A DNA stretch of 64,000 nt from Brachynemurus nebulosus (GCA_035578155.1 JAPWDM010000003.1:19370916-19434915); one strand, 5' to 3'; shown: positions 22,605-33,612, counted from the first letter of the stretch. Numbers and translations are program-made. The notes: generated from the sequence alone by a model not told the origin.

Positions 22605-24380
22605 GAAAAACAAAAAAAAAAACGAAATAAGAAACTGTTTTTGAAATATATTTTGTCTCACATATCTTGAGAACAAATGATGTTATCATTTGTTTGATAA
22701 GGGTGGAGTCGCAGCCTTAGGTACAGAAGGCGAAGTTCCCGGTATGGTGCAAGGGGCAAAGCCTTTATAGGGGGCGCAGGGGAGAAGTTGCCTGAAATGA
22801 AAAAAGCATTATTTATGTACAGTAGTCTCTAGTCTTTAAGGACACCCAATGGGAAGTTGACAGTGTGGGTAGACCTGTCCTCCAAACTTTTATTTTTTTG
22901 TTTTTTCGTCGAAACAAGATAATACCAGAATAGATCTTTTTAGAAACTCTTATAATCATAATATCATGTTATTTATTATATTATTACAAAGAATAATCAA
23001 ACTGTATTCCAGCTATAATAACAAGGTATAGAAATTTTGGTAAACATCTTCTCATTGCTTTTAAATCTTATTCACTCATAAAAAGAATTTAACAATTTAT
23101 TTCATTATTTTGCCGATGATTGCACATACTCTCGACAATACGGATGAAAGATTGGATTATTTCAAATAACTGCGACATTTACATTTTGTTACACACAGTG
23201 GGTATGTATAAAATTTACAGTGTAAAGTGCTCAGTTTCCCCCCACTATTTCCAAATCCATCACACTCATACCAATCCAGTGTGTATCTACACATAAATAT
23301 ACACACTCGCCATCATTCAATACAAACTTCTTTCATTTAAATAGAAACAAAACAACATCGTTGAAAAAAAACAAAAAAACAAAAACAAAAACAATATCCC
23401 GTTCACTTGTTTTATTATATAGAATACAAAAAAAGAAACATTTAGAATCCGATGCGGTGAAGAGCATAGTACATATTTTCTAACGAGAATAAATTTACGT
23501 TTGTGAATTTAATGTTTGCTATTCGTAGTGATAATTAGAAATTTAACACGTTAGTGATCATGGACGCTATATAGCGTCAAATAAAACCTGACTAACAATG
23601 ATACAGCACTCTACCACGGCAGCAATTCCATATAATATACATACATATATTAGTTGTCAAAATAGTCTACTAGTTGGGTGTCATCATTGTAGGTTATGAC
23701 CGTCAAGTACAATAGATAAGGTTACAAAAAAAGAAAAAGAAAAAAAAAATCAAAAATCCAAACATGAAACTAGTGAACCCTAGGAATTTACAAAATATAA
23801 ATTATACCAAACTATGGTAATATCGTAAATATACCAAACAAAGATGGCGGCACCCGTACCAGTGAATATATACATATCACAGCATTTTGAGCCACCATAC
23901 TGCAGGACGAGTTAACTCGTCTTAATCATTTAAAGAGTTAAGTATGTGACAGGTTCTGGATATATTTGCAGATCGTCCTGTGTCTGGAACAGTCGGCAAC
24001 CGACTGTTCTATTGCAAAAGTTTTGAAGAAACTTGTTTTTGATGATAATTAGGAGAGTTTAGTTTTTATTCTAATTTCTCATTTATCTCCGATGAGTAAA
24101 TATTTTTTTTGGAGCTATTTTTATTTTCCCTAATTTGATCAAGGGGCCAAATATGTTGATCGTCATTGTACCTGTTCTGGTAAGCTAGAGTTCGATGGGT
24201 AAGTTATGATTGTAGATGCATTTTCCCGATAAGCATCCAACGTTCTTCTGTCCTGCAACGTAAAATTTTAATTTGTATAAATGAATTACAAGACCAGTGA
24301 CATAAATTGCCTCCTGTTTTAGGTAAAGCCATTTGGAGCATGAAATTTCAATTCCGTTCATGTTATTTTAAAGTAAATTA
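22500..24380. other. AT-rich DNA with isolated palindromes
   Basis: Holds a poly(A) tract (22581-22620), a perfect 16 bp palindrome GACGCTATATAGCGTC (23563-23578) and a 10 bp-stem, 3 nt-loop hairpin GAACAGTCGG-CAA (23987-24009). No gene or complete mobile element was recognised. Confidence 0.6.
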
Positions 24381-24384
24381 TTTA

Positions 24385-24585
24385 TAAATAATAAACAAAT
24401 ATATTTTCTTTGCAAAATACCACTTTTATTTTTTTAACTGTGACAATCTTGTTTCGAACCGTTAGTTCATTTTCATTTTATTCTGTTTGAAAATGAACTA
24501 ACGGTTCGAAACAATATTGTCACAGTTTCAAAAATAAAAGTAGTATTTTGCAAAGTAAAACATTTGTTTATTATTTACAAATATG
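24385..24585. mobile_element. Inverted pair of Penelope-like element tails
   Basis: Two arms of about 95 bp meet head to head near 24482. Each reads outward as TTTGAAAATGAAC, a GAAC/GTTC hairpin, GAAACAATATTGTCACAG and then an AAAATAAAAG segment. The same tail follows the PLE reading frame at 26756-27568 (copy at 27825-27905). Inverted and tandem partial copies are common for Penelope-like elements. Confidence 0.75.
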
Positions 24586-24589
24586 GAAT

Positions 24590-25730
24590 ACCATAAAGTA
24601 ACGCTGAAATCTATTAATATTGTAAATTATTTAGTTTAAATACCAGACAAATGCCAGATGCAGAGTTTTGAAAAATAATACCTAGAGCTAGGATGAGATT
24701 CATTTTATTAACAACTTTTCTTTTTGAGTGTCGAAAATGGGACTTTTATATATTAAATTCCATTGTCAAAATTAAATTTTAATACTTAATAACAAAATGT
24801 TGCTACTTTTCAACGCATGTTCGTGCCAAAATTATTTCTGTCACGGTATATTGGTGGTACACGGAACGGATATTTTGTATTTTGTATGTCGGTTGTTTTA
24901 TGTTTTAAATTTAATTAACAATAGAAAGTGGAGTGCTGCACAGTGAGTTGGCGAGCAAGGGAGGTAAAAGGAAAAAATAGAAGAAAAGACTAAAAATGAA
25001 AAACTACATTAAGTACATAAACACATTTTGCCAAACCATGAGTTTGCCTCTACTGTAATTTTTGTCTCTCGTTAATAAATCTAAATTTTATAAATAAATA
25101 AACAAATGAGAATCAGGTTTGTTAGGTGTGTTTTTTGTTTTTTACTTTTTTTGTTTTTGGTATCTTGGCAATTTACATTTTGTTTCTATTTGGTAAATAA
25201 ATTTAACAAAAAAAATGTTCTTGTGGCAAAATAGAAATGGTTTAAACGTTTTAAATAAATTCTAACCGAAATCTAACTTTTCTAAAATTATTATTAAGGT
25301 TTCGTAGTCATAACTACGACACGATATAATGAGTATAGCCGGATAAGTATAGGTAAATAGAGGAAAATAATTCCAAATCCACATGAAAGTAAACACTCTC
25401 ATATTAGACACATTTATTATCGTATCAGTCCTCATTAATAAGGACAATAACAAGAAAAATATTCGACCCAATGTTATTTTTACAGGGTTTCAATTGAGCG
25501 ACCACTTCGAAAAAAAAATTCAGTAACTGTACCCTAATGCACTTAATTACTAGATCAAGTGTCATCAAAATTCAAGGGGTACAACATAATACAAAAAAAA
25601 TAATTTTTATCTCTAATCTGCTGAACCGCCCCTCCAGTGGATTCGATCGTGGAATTATATACATCAATCAAAAGTACTTTAAAAATAAAGTGTTGTGTCT
25701 CATAAAGTGTTTTTTCCTATCCCCTATAGT
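24590..25730. other. AT-rich DNA, nothing recognised
   Basis: Short frames only (79 codons at most, 25537-25776), with no family resemblance. Confidence 0.5.
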
Positions 25731-25734
25731 TTTC

Positions 25735-26174
25735 GAGATAATCAAGAATAATCGAAAGAGGTATATTAAGATATAGGCTATATGCCCCTGACAGAAAGTC
25801 CCAATGGTAACTGTATTGTCGTTTATGTGACACTGCAGGTACTTCATATGTATAATTTTCCTAGATCAAAACAAAATCGTTGTGGGAATATAACAGAAAA
25901 TTGTTAAAAAAAGTGCTGTAATAGGATTCTTTAACATGTAGAATATTAGTCTAATGAGCATTATATTCTACATGTTAAAAAAGCCTACTACACCAATTTT
26001 TTCGACAATTTTCTATTATATGCCCACAACGGTTTTGTTTTGATCTAGGAAAATTATACATATGAAGTACCTGCAGTGTCACATAAACGACAATACAGTT
26101 ACCATTGGGACTTTGTATCAGGGGCAGATAGCCTATATCTTAATATGCCTCTTTCGATTATTCTTGATTATCTC
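25735..26174. mobile_element. 440 bp near-perfect foldback MITE
   Basis: The arms of about 210 bp begin GAGATAATCAAGAATAATCG and end with its inverse. They stay aligned through TGCAGGTACTTCATATGTAT and CTACATGTT up to a ~15 nt centre near 25954. Such arms would form a very long hairpin. No coding sequence and no clear target duplication were seen. Confidence 0.8.
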
Positions 26175-26321
26175 ATATAAACATACAAAACATTAATTTA
26201 AATAGCATCTACCACAAAAAATTAAGAATTTTTGCAACAAATGATATTTGATAGCATAATTTTAGCAATATAATTAATACATTTAAAAAAAATATTAAAA
26301 TTTAAAAAAAATTCAATGTCT

Positions 26322-26398
26322 GAACTGGTATTTGAACCCAGTACCAAAACATCCACACCCTACCAGACGCGTTACCATTGAGCCATTTCACGTTGTTA
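26322..26398 (-). repeat. tRNA-like (SINE-head-like) sequence
   Basis: On the minus strand TGGCTCAATGG fits the Pol III A box, and GGTTCAAATAC about 45 nt downstream fits the B box with two changes. The B box sits in a short ACTGG/CCAGT stem like a T arm, followed by a T8 run that could stop Pol III. Acceptor-stem pairing is absent, so this is not a functional tRNA. A tRNA-derived SINE or tRNA pseudogene fits best. Confidence 0.4.
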
Positions 26399-26425
26399 TC
26401 AATGCCACTTAATAACAGGTACTAC

Positions 26426-26592
26426 TTGTCTATGAGACGACGATCTCTAATAGCAGGACAAAGGGAAGAGGAGAATTGACACGAACTGTTATGCTAAAAA
26501 GAGACAGACAGAATACATATTATGCTAAAAAGAGACAGATCACAATGAAGGCAACGACGGCGTCAGAGATCATCGTCTCATAGACAAGTTGT
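26426..26592. mobile_element. Small inverted-repeat element
   Basis: ACTTGTCTATGAGACGACGA at the left is matched in inverse orientation at the right (ATCATCGTCTCATAGACAAG). The interior contains a duplicated ATGCTAAAAAGAGACAGA. It is about 165 bp and non-coding, and probably a MITE. Confidence 0.55.
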
Positions 26593-26755
26593 ATATATAT
26601 ATTATATTATAAAATTGTTTAAATTTTAAATTTAAATATTTTTTTTTATTTTTGAGATGTGGACCTTAATTTTTCAGATTTTTGATATAGGTATTATGCT
26701 CTACTAGCAGACGAAATTTGATCGAAATCGGTGACGACCATACCTGGACCCCTTC

Positions 26756-27568
26756 TTGTTAGAGGTAGAAAAAGATAATAGTATAAACTTTTTAGATTTG
26801 ACTATAACCAAAATTAACAATAAGCTTGATTTCAATATATATAGAAAACCATCTTACTCATGTATTACAATTCCAAATGATTCAATAAGTCCATATCAAC
26901 ATAAAGTCGCAGCCTACAATTCAATGATCCACCGTGCGTTGAATATACCTTTGTCGAAAAAAAAATTTAAAAAAGAAATAAATAATATTAAAACAATAGC
27001 GACTAATAACGGATATAATTCAAACCTAATCGATAAGTTAATAGTTAAGAAAGAATTTAAACAAATCTTAAAAGAAATTTACCCCTCCGTTAAACCAGAA
27101 CTAAAAACTAACTTTAAAACCATAACATATTTTCGTAAAATATCAGACAAAATTAAAAATATTCTAGAAAAATCAAACATAAATATAGCATTTAAATCAA
27201 GCTTTAATCTAGGAAACTTAATATATAACAATAAAACAAAAATTGATAAACTTAAAAAATCGGGTATCTACAAATTAAACTGCCAAGATTGTAATGGTTT
27301 TTACATCGGTCAAACTGACAGAAACTTTGAATCCCGGAGAGCAGAGCATTTCAGGTCGTATAGAAATAAGAAATTCGACTCTGCTTTTGCGAGGCATTTA
27401 ATTGACACCGGACACACACCAGAACGGGAAATTACAGTGTTACACGAGGCAAACAAAGGACAGAAGTTAACAATCCTAGAAGTAATAGAAATAAATAAAT
27501 ATAGCTCCGATCACCTTATAAATGATTACACTGATATTTACAGTTCAACTTTATTTTCAATATTATAA
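26756..27568 (+). CDS. Penelope-like element C-terminal polyprotein: reverse transcriptase end plus GIY-YIG endonuclease (5' truncated)
   Basis: This 270-codon frame is the C-terminal part of a PLE protein, which normally combines a reverse transcriptase with a GIY-YIG nuclease for target-primed insertion. Residues 10-100 (INFLDLTI, the following IYRKPSY, and the segment ending NNGYN and LIDKL) match the thumb and connector after the RT palm. The palm itself is missing, so the copy is 5' truncated and the first Met is probably not a true start. The GIY-YIG domain spans residues about 168-255: GIY at 170-172, YIG at 183-185, the conserved Arg in the ESRRAEH segment near 194 and the metal-binding Glu at 242. 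C176, C179, H214 and H220 fit the PLE zinc-binding CCHH set. A PLE tail with its hairpin lies downstream at 27825-27905. The copy cannot move unaided. Confidence 0.92.
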   Translation: MLEVEKDNSINFLDLTITKINNKLDFNIYRKPSYSCITIPNDSISPYQHKVAAYNSMIHRALNIPLSKKKFKKEINNIKTIATNNGYNSNLIDKLIVKKEFKQILKEIYPSVKPELKTNFKTITYFRKISDKIKNILEKSNINIAFKSSFNLGNLIYNNKTKIDKLKKSGIYKLNCQDCNGFYIGQTDRNFESRRAEHFRSYRNKKFDSAFARHLIDTGHTPEREITVLHEANKGQKLTILEVIEINKYSSDHLINDYTDIYSSTLFSIL

Positions 27569-27905
27569 CTTATTTAAATTTTAATTTCTGTTTAAAACTG
27601 TATTTACTGTAATATTGTTTTTTTGTCATTTTCAAGTTCAATCTTTTGTCACGTGTTTGTTTGCGTCTTGTCACATGTAATCTTGTTTTTCTCGATTTTT
27701 GGATTCTCCTACTACTCCCACCCCTTCCACTTCCATACCACTCCCCTTCCATACCACTCCCCTTCCATAAGTATAGATAGATAAAATTAGTATATAAGTT
27801 AGTATGTATCGAATGTAATTTTTATTCTGTTTGAAAATGAACTGACGGTTCGAAACAATATTGTCACAGTTTCAAAATAAAAGTGGTATTTTTGCGAAGT
27901 AAAAT
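27569..27905 (+). mobile_element. PLE 3' region with terminal hairpin
   Basis: Downstream of the GIY-YIG frame comes a pyrimidine-rich segment with three ATACCACTCCCCTTCC-type units (about 27715-27770), then at 27830-27857 TTTGAAAATGAAC, a GAAC/GTTC hairpin and GAAACAATATTG, and a tail ending near 27905. The last ~80 bp match the inverted pair at 24385-24585, which identifies them as the family's terminal repeat. Confidence 0.75.
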
Positions 27906-29202
27906 ATATGTTTATGCATTTTGACAATTTTTCATGAACAAATTTTAAAATTTTTTAGAGTCAATTTCCCATTGATTTTCTTTTATCGTTCCACAGAAAT
28001 TTAAAATATCCTACTCAATTAGTAAACTTTTTCAAAAATGGTGATAAACATTTTAGATTACAAAAGTAATTTACTTGGAAACTATTTGGTTTACGTGAGC
28101 AAATTTAGGTATGTTATTTTCTTTCTCGACAAAATAAAGAGATGTTGCAAAACTTATACCATAGCACAACTAGACAACACTTAGATTATAAAAATATAAC
28201 AGTCATTAAATGAAATGTGACTAAGATACTAGGTATAGTCATTTTATTAAATAATTTGAAAATTTTTTTTGCTGAAATACAAAAATTTTTGTAGTAGTAA
28301 TATTTCCATTAGCCTCCATTTACCGTCTTTTATATTTATCCTGGGTGTAGTTTGGAATTTCCTACTTTTCTATTTGAAAATCTAGCTCAAAAGTTAATTA
28401 TATCAAATCTAGTTTCCTACAACAATCTAAAATAAATATCACCAATTTGTACATAAATCCTTCAACTGTCCCAACACATTTCGGAAATGTAACTAATTTT
28501 TGGAAAATAACATAAACCCACTATGTACCAAAACACAGCTATTCATCTAACATGAACATTTGATTGAAAGTTTAATTCCGTCAATGCTTATTCTTTAAAT
28601 TTAACATCGAATTTCTCATTCGGAATCTATTTAGAAAGACTTTGAATAACAAACAAATACAACTACATACACACATACGTACATATATACACATATGTTT
28701 TATTTATTTCCCTTTCCATTCTGTTTCCCCCACTCCTGTACCATGTTGTTTGTTGGCGTATATGTGTATTGTTGTTGAAAGTTGTATTGTTGTTCTCAAT
28801 GTTTGTCTCACTTTTGTTGTTCCCTCGTCTCTTCTATGGCACACCCCCTCCCCATTCTGCCCCAGTTCCATCGCTCTTTAGCCTACATGGCAGTTTTGGT
28901 TTGGCAGTCTTGGCAATCTCTACAGTAGAATATATTGTACGTTCGTTGGGTATTGTAGTATGATTATATGATTGGGTGGCGTACATGCTGGTGCTCAACA
29001 ATGAGATAATACTGCCGTACGAGCTAGACCAGTTGTACAATAATTCAAAATTAAATATACAAATGATCCGTTAACTATATGTGTACGTACAGTATGTGAT
29101 ACAGTACAATACAAATATACATACTTGTCATGTGTGGTACATGATACTTTGTGTGTATAGTAAGTGTTAAAATTATAGGGGCATTTAGTTTGCCCAGATC
29201 GC
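27906..29202. other. AT-rich DNA, nothing recognised
   Basis: Several overlapping small frames (60-80 codons) in 28640-29204 on both strands contradict one another and match no family. ACACATAC/GTAC-rich stretches occur. Confidence 0.5.
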
Positions 29203-29669
29203 ATTGGAATCAGAGTTGTGCCATGTGATGTAAAAAACCAGTTTTTTTACATTTAAACGTAAAAAATTGTATAATATGGAAAAAACTGTAAAAAAAACCG
29301 TAAAAAATTGTAGAAAATTGTAAAAAATGTAAAATACTTAAATCATTTGTCATTTCACTGACAAACAATATTTACTTTGACCGTTATTACTTGTTTATAA
29401 GTTCACATAAAAAACCATGTAAACAAATTGTCCACACAAAAATGATTTTCTGCTGGCGGAAGGCCATCCGCAACTGACTACAAAGCTCTAAATTTCTAAA
29501 TTAACAAATTCAGTTTTGACAGATCAAAAAAATTACTATATCTTTATTAGTCGAATTTTCTCCGAAAAATTAGACTTATACAGTCTATACGATAAGAGCT
29601 GCGAGAGGCGAGAGTAGGGGCGCTATCCGTTTTCGGACCCGTAGAACACGAATATGTAGAAAAAAAATG

Positions 29670-29673
<4 letters not shown>

Positions 29674-29762
<89 letters not shown>
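29674..29762. repeat. (AT)n microsatellite inside the HINE
   Basis: About 44 TA units. The same tract occupies the same position in the second HINE copy (46606-46687), so it belongs to the element. Confidence 0.95.
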
Positions 29763-29765
<3 letters not shown>

Positions 29766-30086
29766 CCCGCCACCTTTTAATTTGTGTAGGGCCCCCCTAT
29801 GGAAGTTAAGAGATGAAATTTGGTAAATGGGGCTCATTTTCGAGGCACCTCATACTATCAAAGTGGGGTCAAATTTTGGGCAAATTTTTTTTCTGACCCG
29901 ACCTTTAAGGGGGTGGTGGGGGGCGGAAAAGCAATAAAACTTTTCCAAACCGGTTTTAAATAATGTTTCGGTCAATTATCTACAACATATCCAAAATTCA
30001 GCTTCCTAGGATGATATGGTGGGAGTAGAGGGGGGAAAAACGATTTTCGCTGGATCTAACAGGCCCCCAGCCCCCCAGAATTAACG

Positions 30087-30660
30087 TAGAGGGTTGAAAT
30101 TTGGTGTGTTGATAAAGTTCGTACCTAGGTTGTGCTTTTTGGAGGTTTTAATATTTTACCCCCACCCCCCTCATTTTTAAGCTACAATTTCATGCATTTT
30201 CGACGTTTTCGAAGTTTGTACCACTCGCACAGGTCACCCGAATAAACCTAGAGGGCTGAAATTTTGTATTCGGATTGAGTTAGTATCAAGGGGGTGCCTT
30301 TTTGGGGTCTCGACTTTTAACCCCTACCCCCACCATTTTTATACCCAAAAGAACATGATTTTTCTTGTTTTTTAACAGTTTCGTTCGGGTCAAAATCTCC
30401 CCAAATAAACATAGAGGGCTGAAATTTGGTGTACAGGTTAAGCTAATAGCCAGACACTGTTTTTTGGAGGTTTCAACTTTTAACCCTTACCCCCACGATT
30501 TTTACGCCAATATTTCCTTAATTTTTTTGCTTGTTTTCTAACACGTCTAGAGACTCGATAAGGAAACCTAGAGGGCTGAAATTTTGTACGTGTATTCAGT
30601 TAGTATCCAGCTAGTACCTTGTAGGGAGTCCGCATCACTTTTCCCCCCACTTCTCCCATT
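30087..30660 (+). repeat. Four diverged ~160 bp tandem units
   Basis: TAGAGGGYTGAAATTTKGT starts units at 30087, 30249, 30412 and 30569, a period of 157-163 bp. Each unit goes on to a GAGGTTTYAACTTTTAACCC-like block and an A/T-rich segment. The array recurs at 32034-32590 and, inverted, at 45776-46280. Confidence 0.85.
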
Positions 30661-31234
30661 TTTACAAGGAATTGAATGCTATTGTTAAATGTGTTTTAAA
30701 AGCATTATGTTTATTCTAAATACAAGTAGGCGAATAGTAATTTTAAAAAATTTAAAAAAAAGTGAACTTACTTTTATGACAAATGAAATACATACATATT
30801 AAGTAATTTAAAAATGTTATTAAAGTCACTGTTTATTTATAAATTAGGAATTTTTGATTTTTAGTATTTATAAAATAGAAATTTTGGATTTTTTTGGAAA
30901 GAAAAAATATCTTTATAAAGGCCTTCCAGTTTACTATTTAAGGTCCTTTTTTAATTTTTAAAACTAAAACATAAAGGCAATTAGCGGATAAACATGGGCA
31001 GGAATGTCCTCGTACGAATTGTGTTGGCTTTTTTTCTGCTACCTGTTTTCGGCACAAAATTGAAATTTACTGAGATACAGCCCTTAAATGCTTAAAACCT
31101 TTTTTTAAAGCCTCGATCAGCCGAACACTCATGACCAGTTTTGAAACCAACAAAATGACAATTCGGTTGTAGACTTTCAATCACATTTCGCTTGTAGACA
31201 TTCAATACCGAAGATGAAGGGGAAAATTCGACTA

Positions 31235-31260
31235 CCGTGATGGGGCCCCGCTGCTCACGG
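31235..31260 (+). other. Terminal stem-loop of the HINE
   Basis: CCGTGA pairs with TCACGG around a loop containing the GGGGCCCC palindrome, followed by CG and a T run. It is identical in the other copy (36041-36066, inverted). Rolling-circle elements end in such palindromes. Confidence 0.75.
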
Positions 31261-32033
31261 CGTTTTTTTTCTTTAAATTATACTAACAATAAAATCACTG
31301 ACGATAGTGATGATGAAGATGATATGCCTTTAATAAAATTTAACTGAATAAATAAAAATCTTTTTAATATTGAATTCTTAAATAAACTATTCTATCAAAA
31401 CTAAACTTTCTTTTTCCTGTTTGTACCCATTTATATTTTTAGTTTTCAAATTACTTAATTATTAACTTTTATTTTGCAAATGTAGCAAATACTTCAATAG
31501 AAAATATATGGAATATCATCAGTAACGCTTACATTTATTAAATTACAGAGTTTTTTACATGTAAAAAACTGTGTAATTTACCTGAAGTAAATTACACGCA
31601 CAACTGTAATTGGAATACAGATTGATTCCGAAGTTAGCAACTACAATCATAGCATATGGTTTAATTTGCCTTGATTGTTAAAAGTAACATTTTGACAACG
31701 CAATTCCATAAAAAAATATTATTTTGGCGTCGTTTATGCCTTTTAAATTTATTTATTTAATTTTTTAAATTTATTTCTTATGAAATAATGGAAACATTAG
31801 GAGTGGAAGTCATTAGGAAAAAATAAAATGAAAGATTAATTTAATTTAAAAATTGCGCAACCGGTTTCGGAAGAGCTAGTGCTTCCGTCTTCAGGCGTAT
31901 TCCTTTAATAAAAATAAAAACAATATATAAAAATACAGTGCATATTTATGAAATTAATAGTAAACAAATAGTTGTCAAAAAACATGCTTACATGGAAAAA
32001 AGTATAAAATATTGTTGTCAATGTAAGTAAATT

Positions 32034-32590
32034 TGGTGTATTGGTAAAGTTCGTACCTAGGTTGTGCTTTTTGGAGGTTTTAATATTTTACCCCCACCCC
32101 CCTCATTTTTAAGCTACAATGTCATGCATTTTCGACGTTTTCGAAGTTTGTACCACTCGCACAGGTCACCCGAATAAACCTAGAGGGCTGAAATTTTGTA
32201 TTCGGATTGAGTTAGTATCAAGGGGGTGCCTTTTGGGGGTCTCGACTTTTAACCCCTACCCCTACCATTTTTATACCCAAAAGAACATGATTTTTCTTGT
32301 TTTTTAACAGTTTCGTTCGGGTCAAAATCTCCCCAAATAAACCTAGAGGGCTGAAATTTGGTGTACAGGTTAAGCTAATAGCCAGACACTGTTTTTTGGA
32401 GGTTTCAACTTTTAACCCTTACCCCCACGATTTTTACGCCAATATTTCCTTAATTTTTTTGCTTGTTTTCTAACACGTCTAGAGACTCTCTAAGGAAACC
32501 TAGAGGGCTGAAATTTTGTACGTGTATTCAGTTAGTATCCAGCTAGTACCTTTTAGGGAGTCCACATTACTTTTCCCCCCACTTCTCCCA
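32034..32590 (+). repeat. Captured portion of the HINE ~160 bp array
   Basis: Nearly identical to 30097-30658 but lacking both HINE termini. The flanking direct repeat CTTACATGGAAAAAAGTATA (near 31987 and 32600) brackets it. Confidence 0.85.
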
Positions 32591-32805
32591 CAACAATTAC
32601 TTACATGGAAAAAAGTATAAAATAATATCACAAAAAGGTATTTTTTATGAAATTAAAATTTAAAATTAAAAACTTAAAAACATTGTTGTATAAAAGAAAA
32701 ATTATTTGTTCGATAATTCCATTGTGAATTAATTTTTTTTAAAAATATAAAATTCAGTTACAGTGTTGGCAAACAAAATAACAACGTGCGAAGAAAGTTG
32801 GCGGT

Positions 32806-33063
32806 TTATATATGTTTCGGCAAAGTATTGGGCGCGAATTTGTTGAAGGTGTGACTGTATTGGCTGTCAAGTTCAGACGAGTCCGTGGCAAGTTTGGCGT
32901 TGGGATGTATGGAACATATCCAGCAATGTTCTAGAAAGAATCTTTTTCTAGAATGTGCTTCTGTTTGTATTACTGTGGGGTTTTCAAAATCAAAACGATG
33001 GTTGTTGTGCCATGAATGTTGTGCTAGGCCGGAGCTAGTGTCGCCACGTTGGACATTCCGACG
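32806..33063 (-). pseudogene. PLE GIY-YIG endonuclease C-terminal remnant
   Basis: An open minus-strand frame of about 86 codons, ending in a stop at 32806-32808, contains GLAQHSWHNNHRFDFENP, then TEAHSRKRFFLEHCWI and DSQYSHTFNKF. This order (a His-rich helix, an E/R-rich segment with the metal-binding Glu, then a C-terminal N/D-rich stretch) is what follows YIG in Penelope-like endonucleases. The GIY and YIG motifs are missing. It lies in sense with the terminal hairpin of the same composite element. Confidence 0.65.
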
Positions 33064-33239
33064 ATGCTGATCAAGTCATTGCGCAACCGGTATACCAATA
33101 CCGGTTGCGCAATTTTTAAATTAAATTAATCTTTCATTTTATTTTTTCCTGATGACTTCCACTCCTAATGTTTCCATTATTTCAATATTATAGTCATCTA
33201 AACCTTTATATTTATTTCTTATGAATTTATAAATAGAAG

Positions 33240-33612
33240 CCACCAAAAAAACATTTCATGTTAAAATTTTTGCCAACACTCGCAACTACTTTACTGTTAA
33301 AAAGTTATGAGATCTGATGTTGCGCCAAGCCCTAAATAAGTCTACATCATGGTCAAAGCAAGTTAAAAGGATTGGCGGATTCGCGAAACTATGGTAAATA
33401 AAACCGAACATTAACAGCTCATAGTAGATTATTGTGCTATTGACCATTCAGTATTTACCATAGCTCCGGGAATCGGCCAAGCATTATAACTTGTTTTGAT
33501 CAGAATGTAGACTTATTTAGGGCTTGGCGCAAAATTTGGTCTCATAACTTTTTAACAGTCAAATAGTTGCGAGTCTTGGCAAAATTTTTAACATCAAATG
33601 TTTTTTTGGTGG
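33240..33612. mobile_element. 373 bp foldback MITE
   Basis: CCACCAAAAAAACATTTCAT at the left is inverted at the right end with one change. The arms remain alignable through CTCGCAACTA, TTAAAAAGTTATGAGA and AAGCCCTAAATAAGTCTACA to a short centre near 33425. No coding capacity; target duplication unclear. Confidence 0.8.

Larger units (their letters stand above)
29549..31262 (+). mobile_element. Helentron-associated non-autonomous element (HINE-like), plus-strand copy
   Basis: The 5' end is AGTCGAATTTTC (29549-29560). Its inverse GAAAATTCGACT lies subterminally at 31222-31233, directly before a CCGTGA/TCACGG stem-loop (31235-31260). The copy starts after TT and ends before a T run. A 5' inverted repeat, subterminal 3' partner, terminal palindrome and T-T insertion are the published hallmarks of Helentrons and their DINE/HINE derivatives. 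So are the internal (AT)n microsatellite (29674-29762) and the ~160 bp tandem array (30087-30660). There is no coding capacity. The two ends are defined by comparison with the second copy at 36039-37098 plus 45776-46810. Confidence 0.75.
29211..31608. mobile_element. hAT-type element with 8 bp TSD, split by a Helentron-type insertion
   Basis: The left terminus CAGAGTTGTG and the inverse of the right terminus (TACAGTTGTG) match at 8 of 10 positions, and both ends carry GTTTTTTACAT subterminal motifs. ATTGGAAT flanks the element exactly (29203-29210 and 31609-31616), an 8 bp hAT-type duplication. Removing the nested HINE (29549-31262) leaves about 680 bp. A short acidic frame ending DDEDDMPLIKFN then stop (31291-31347) could be the relic of a transposase C-terminus, which I cannot confirm. 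Confidence 0.75.
31779..33186 (-). mobile_element. Composite Penelope-like element with inverted tails and an inserted HINE array
   Basis: The outer ~85 bp (31779-31863) return inverted at 33103-33186. Near the left end the minus strand reads CCTGAAGAC, a GGAAG/CTTCC hairpin and GAAACCGG (31894-31862). A minus-strand GIY-YIG remnant fills 33063-32806. A 556 bp block (32034-32590) matches the HINE tandem array, and on both sides of it the phrase CTTACATGGAAAAAAGTATA recurs. This is a dead PLE with secondary rearrangement. Confidence 0.7.

Noticed and set aside
26322..26398. Functional tRNA gene
   Set aside because: No acceptor-stem pairing and an irregular anticodon arm. Kept only as a tRNA-like repeat.
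28642..29204. Cluster of 60-80 codon frames on both strands
   Set aside because: Mutually overlapping in several frames, low complexity, with no consistent coding signal.
30087..30660. CRISPR-like array
   Set aside because: The unit is ~160 bp, diverged, without spacers, and part of a eukaryotic transposable element.
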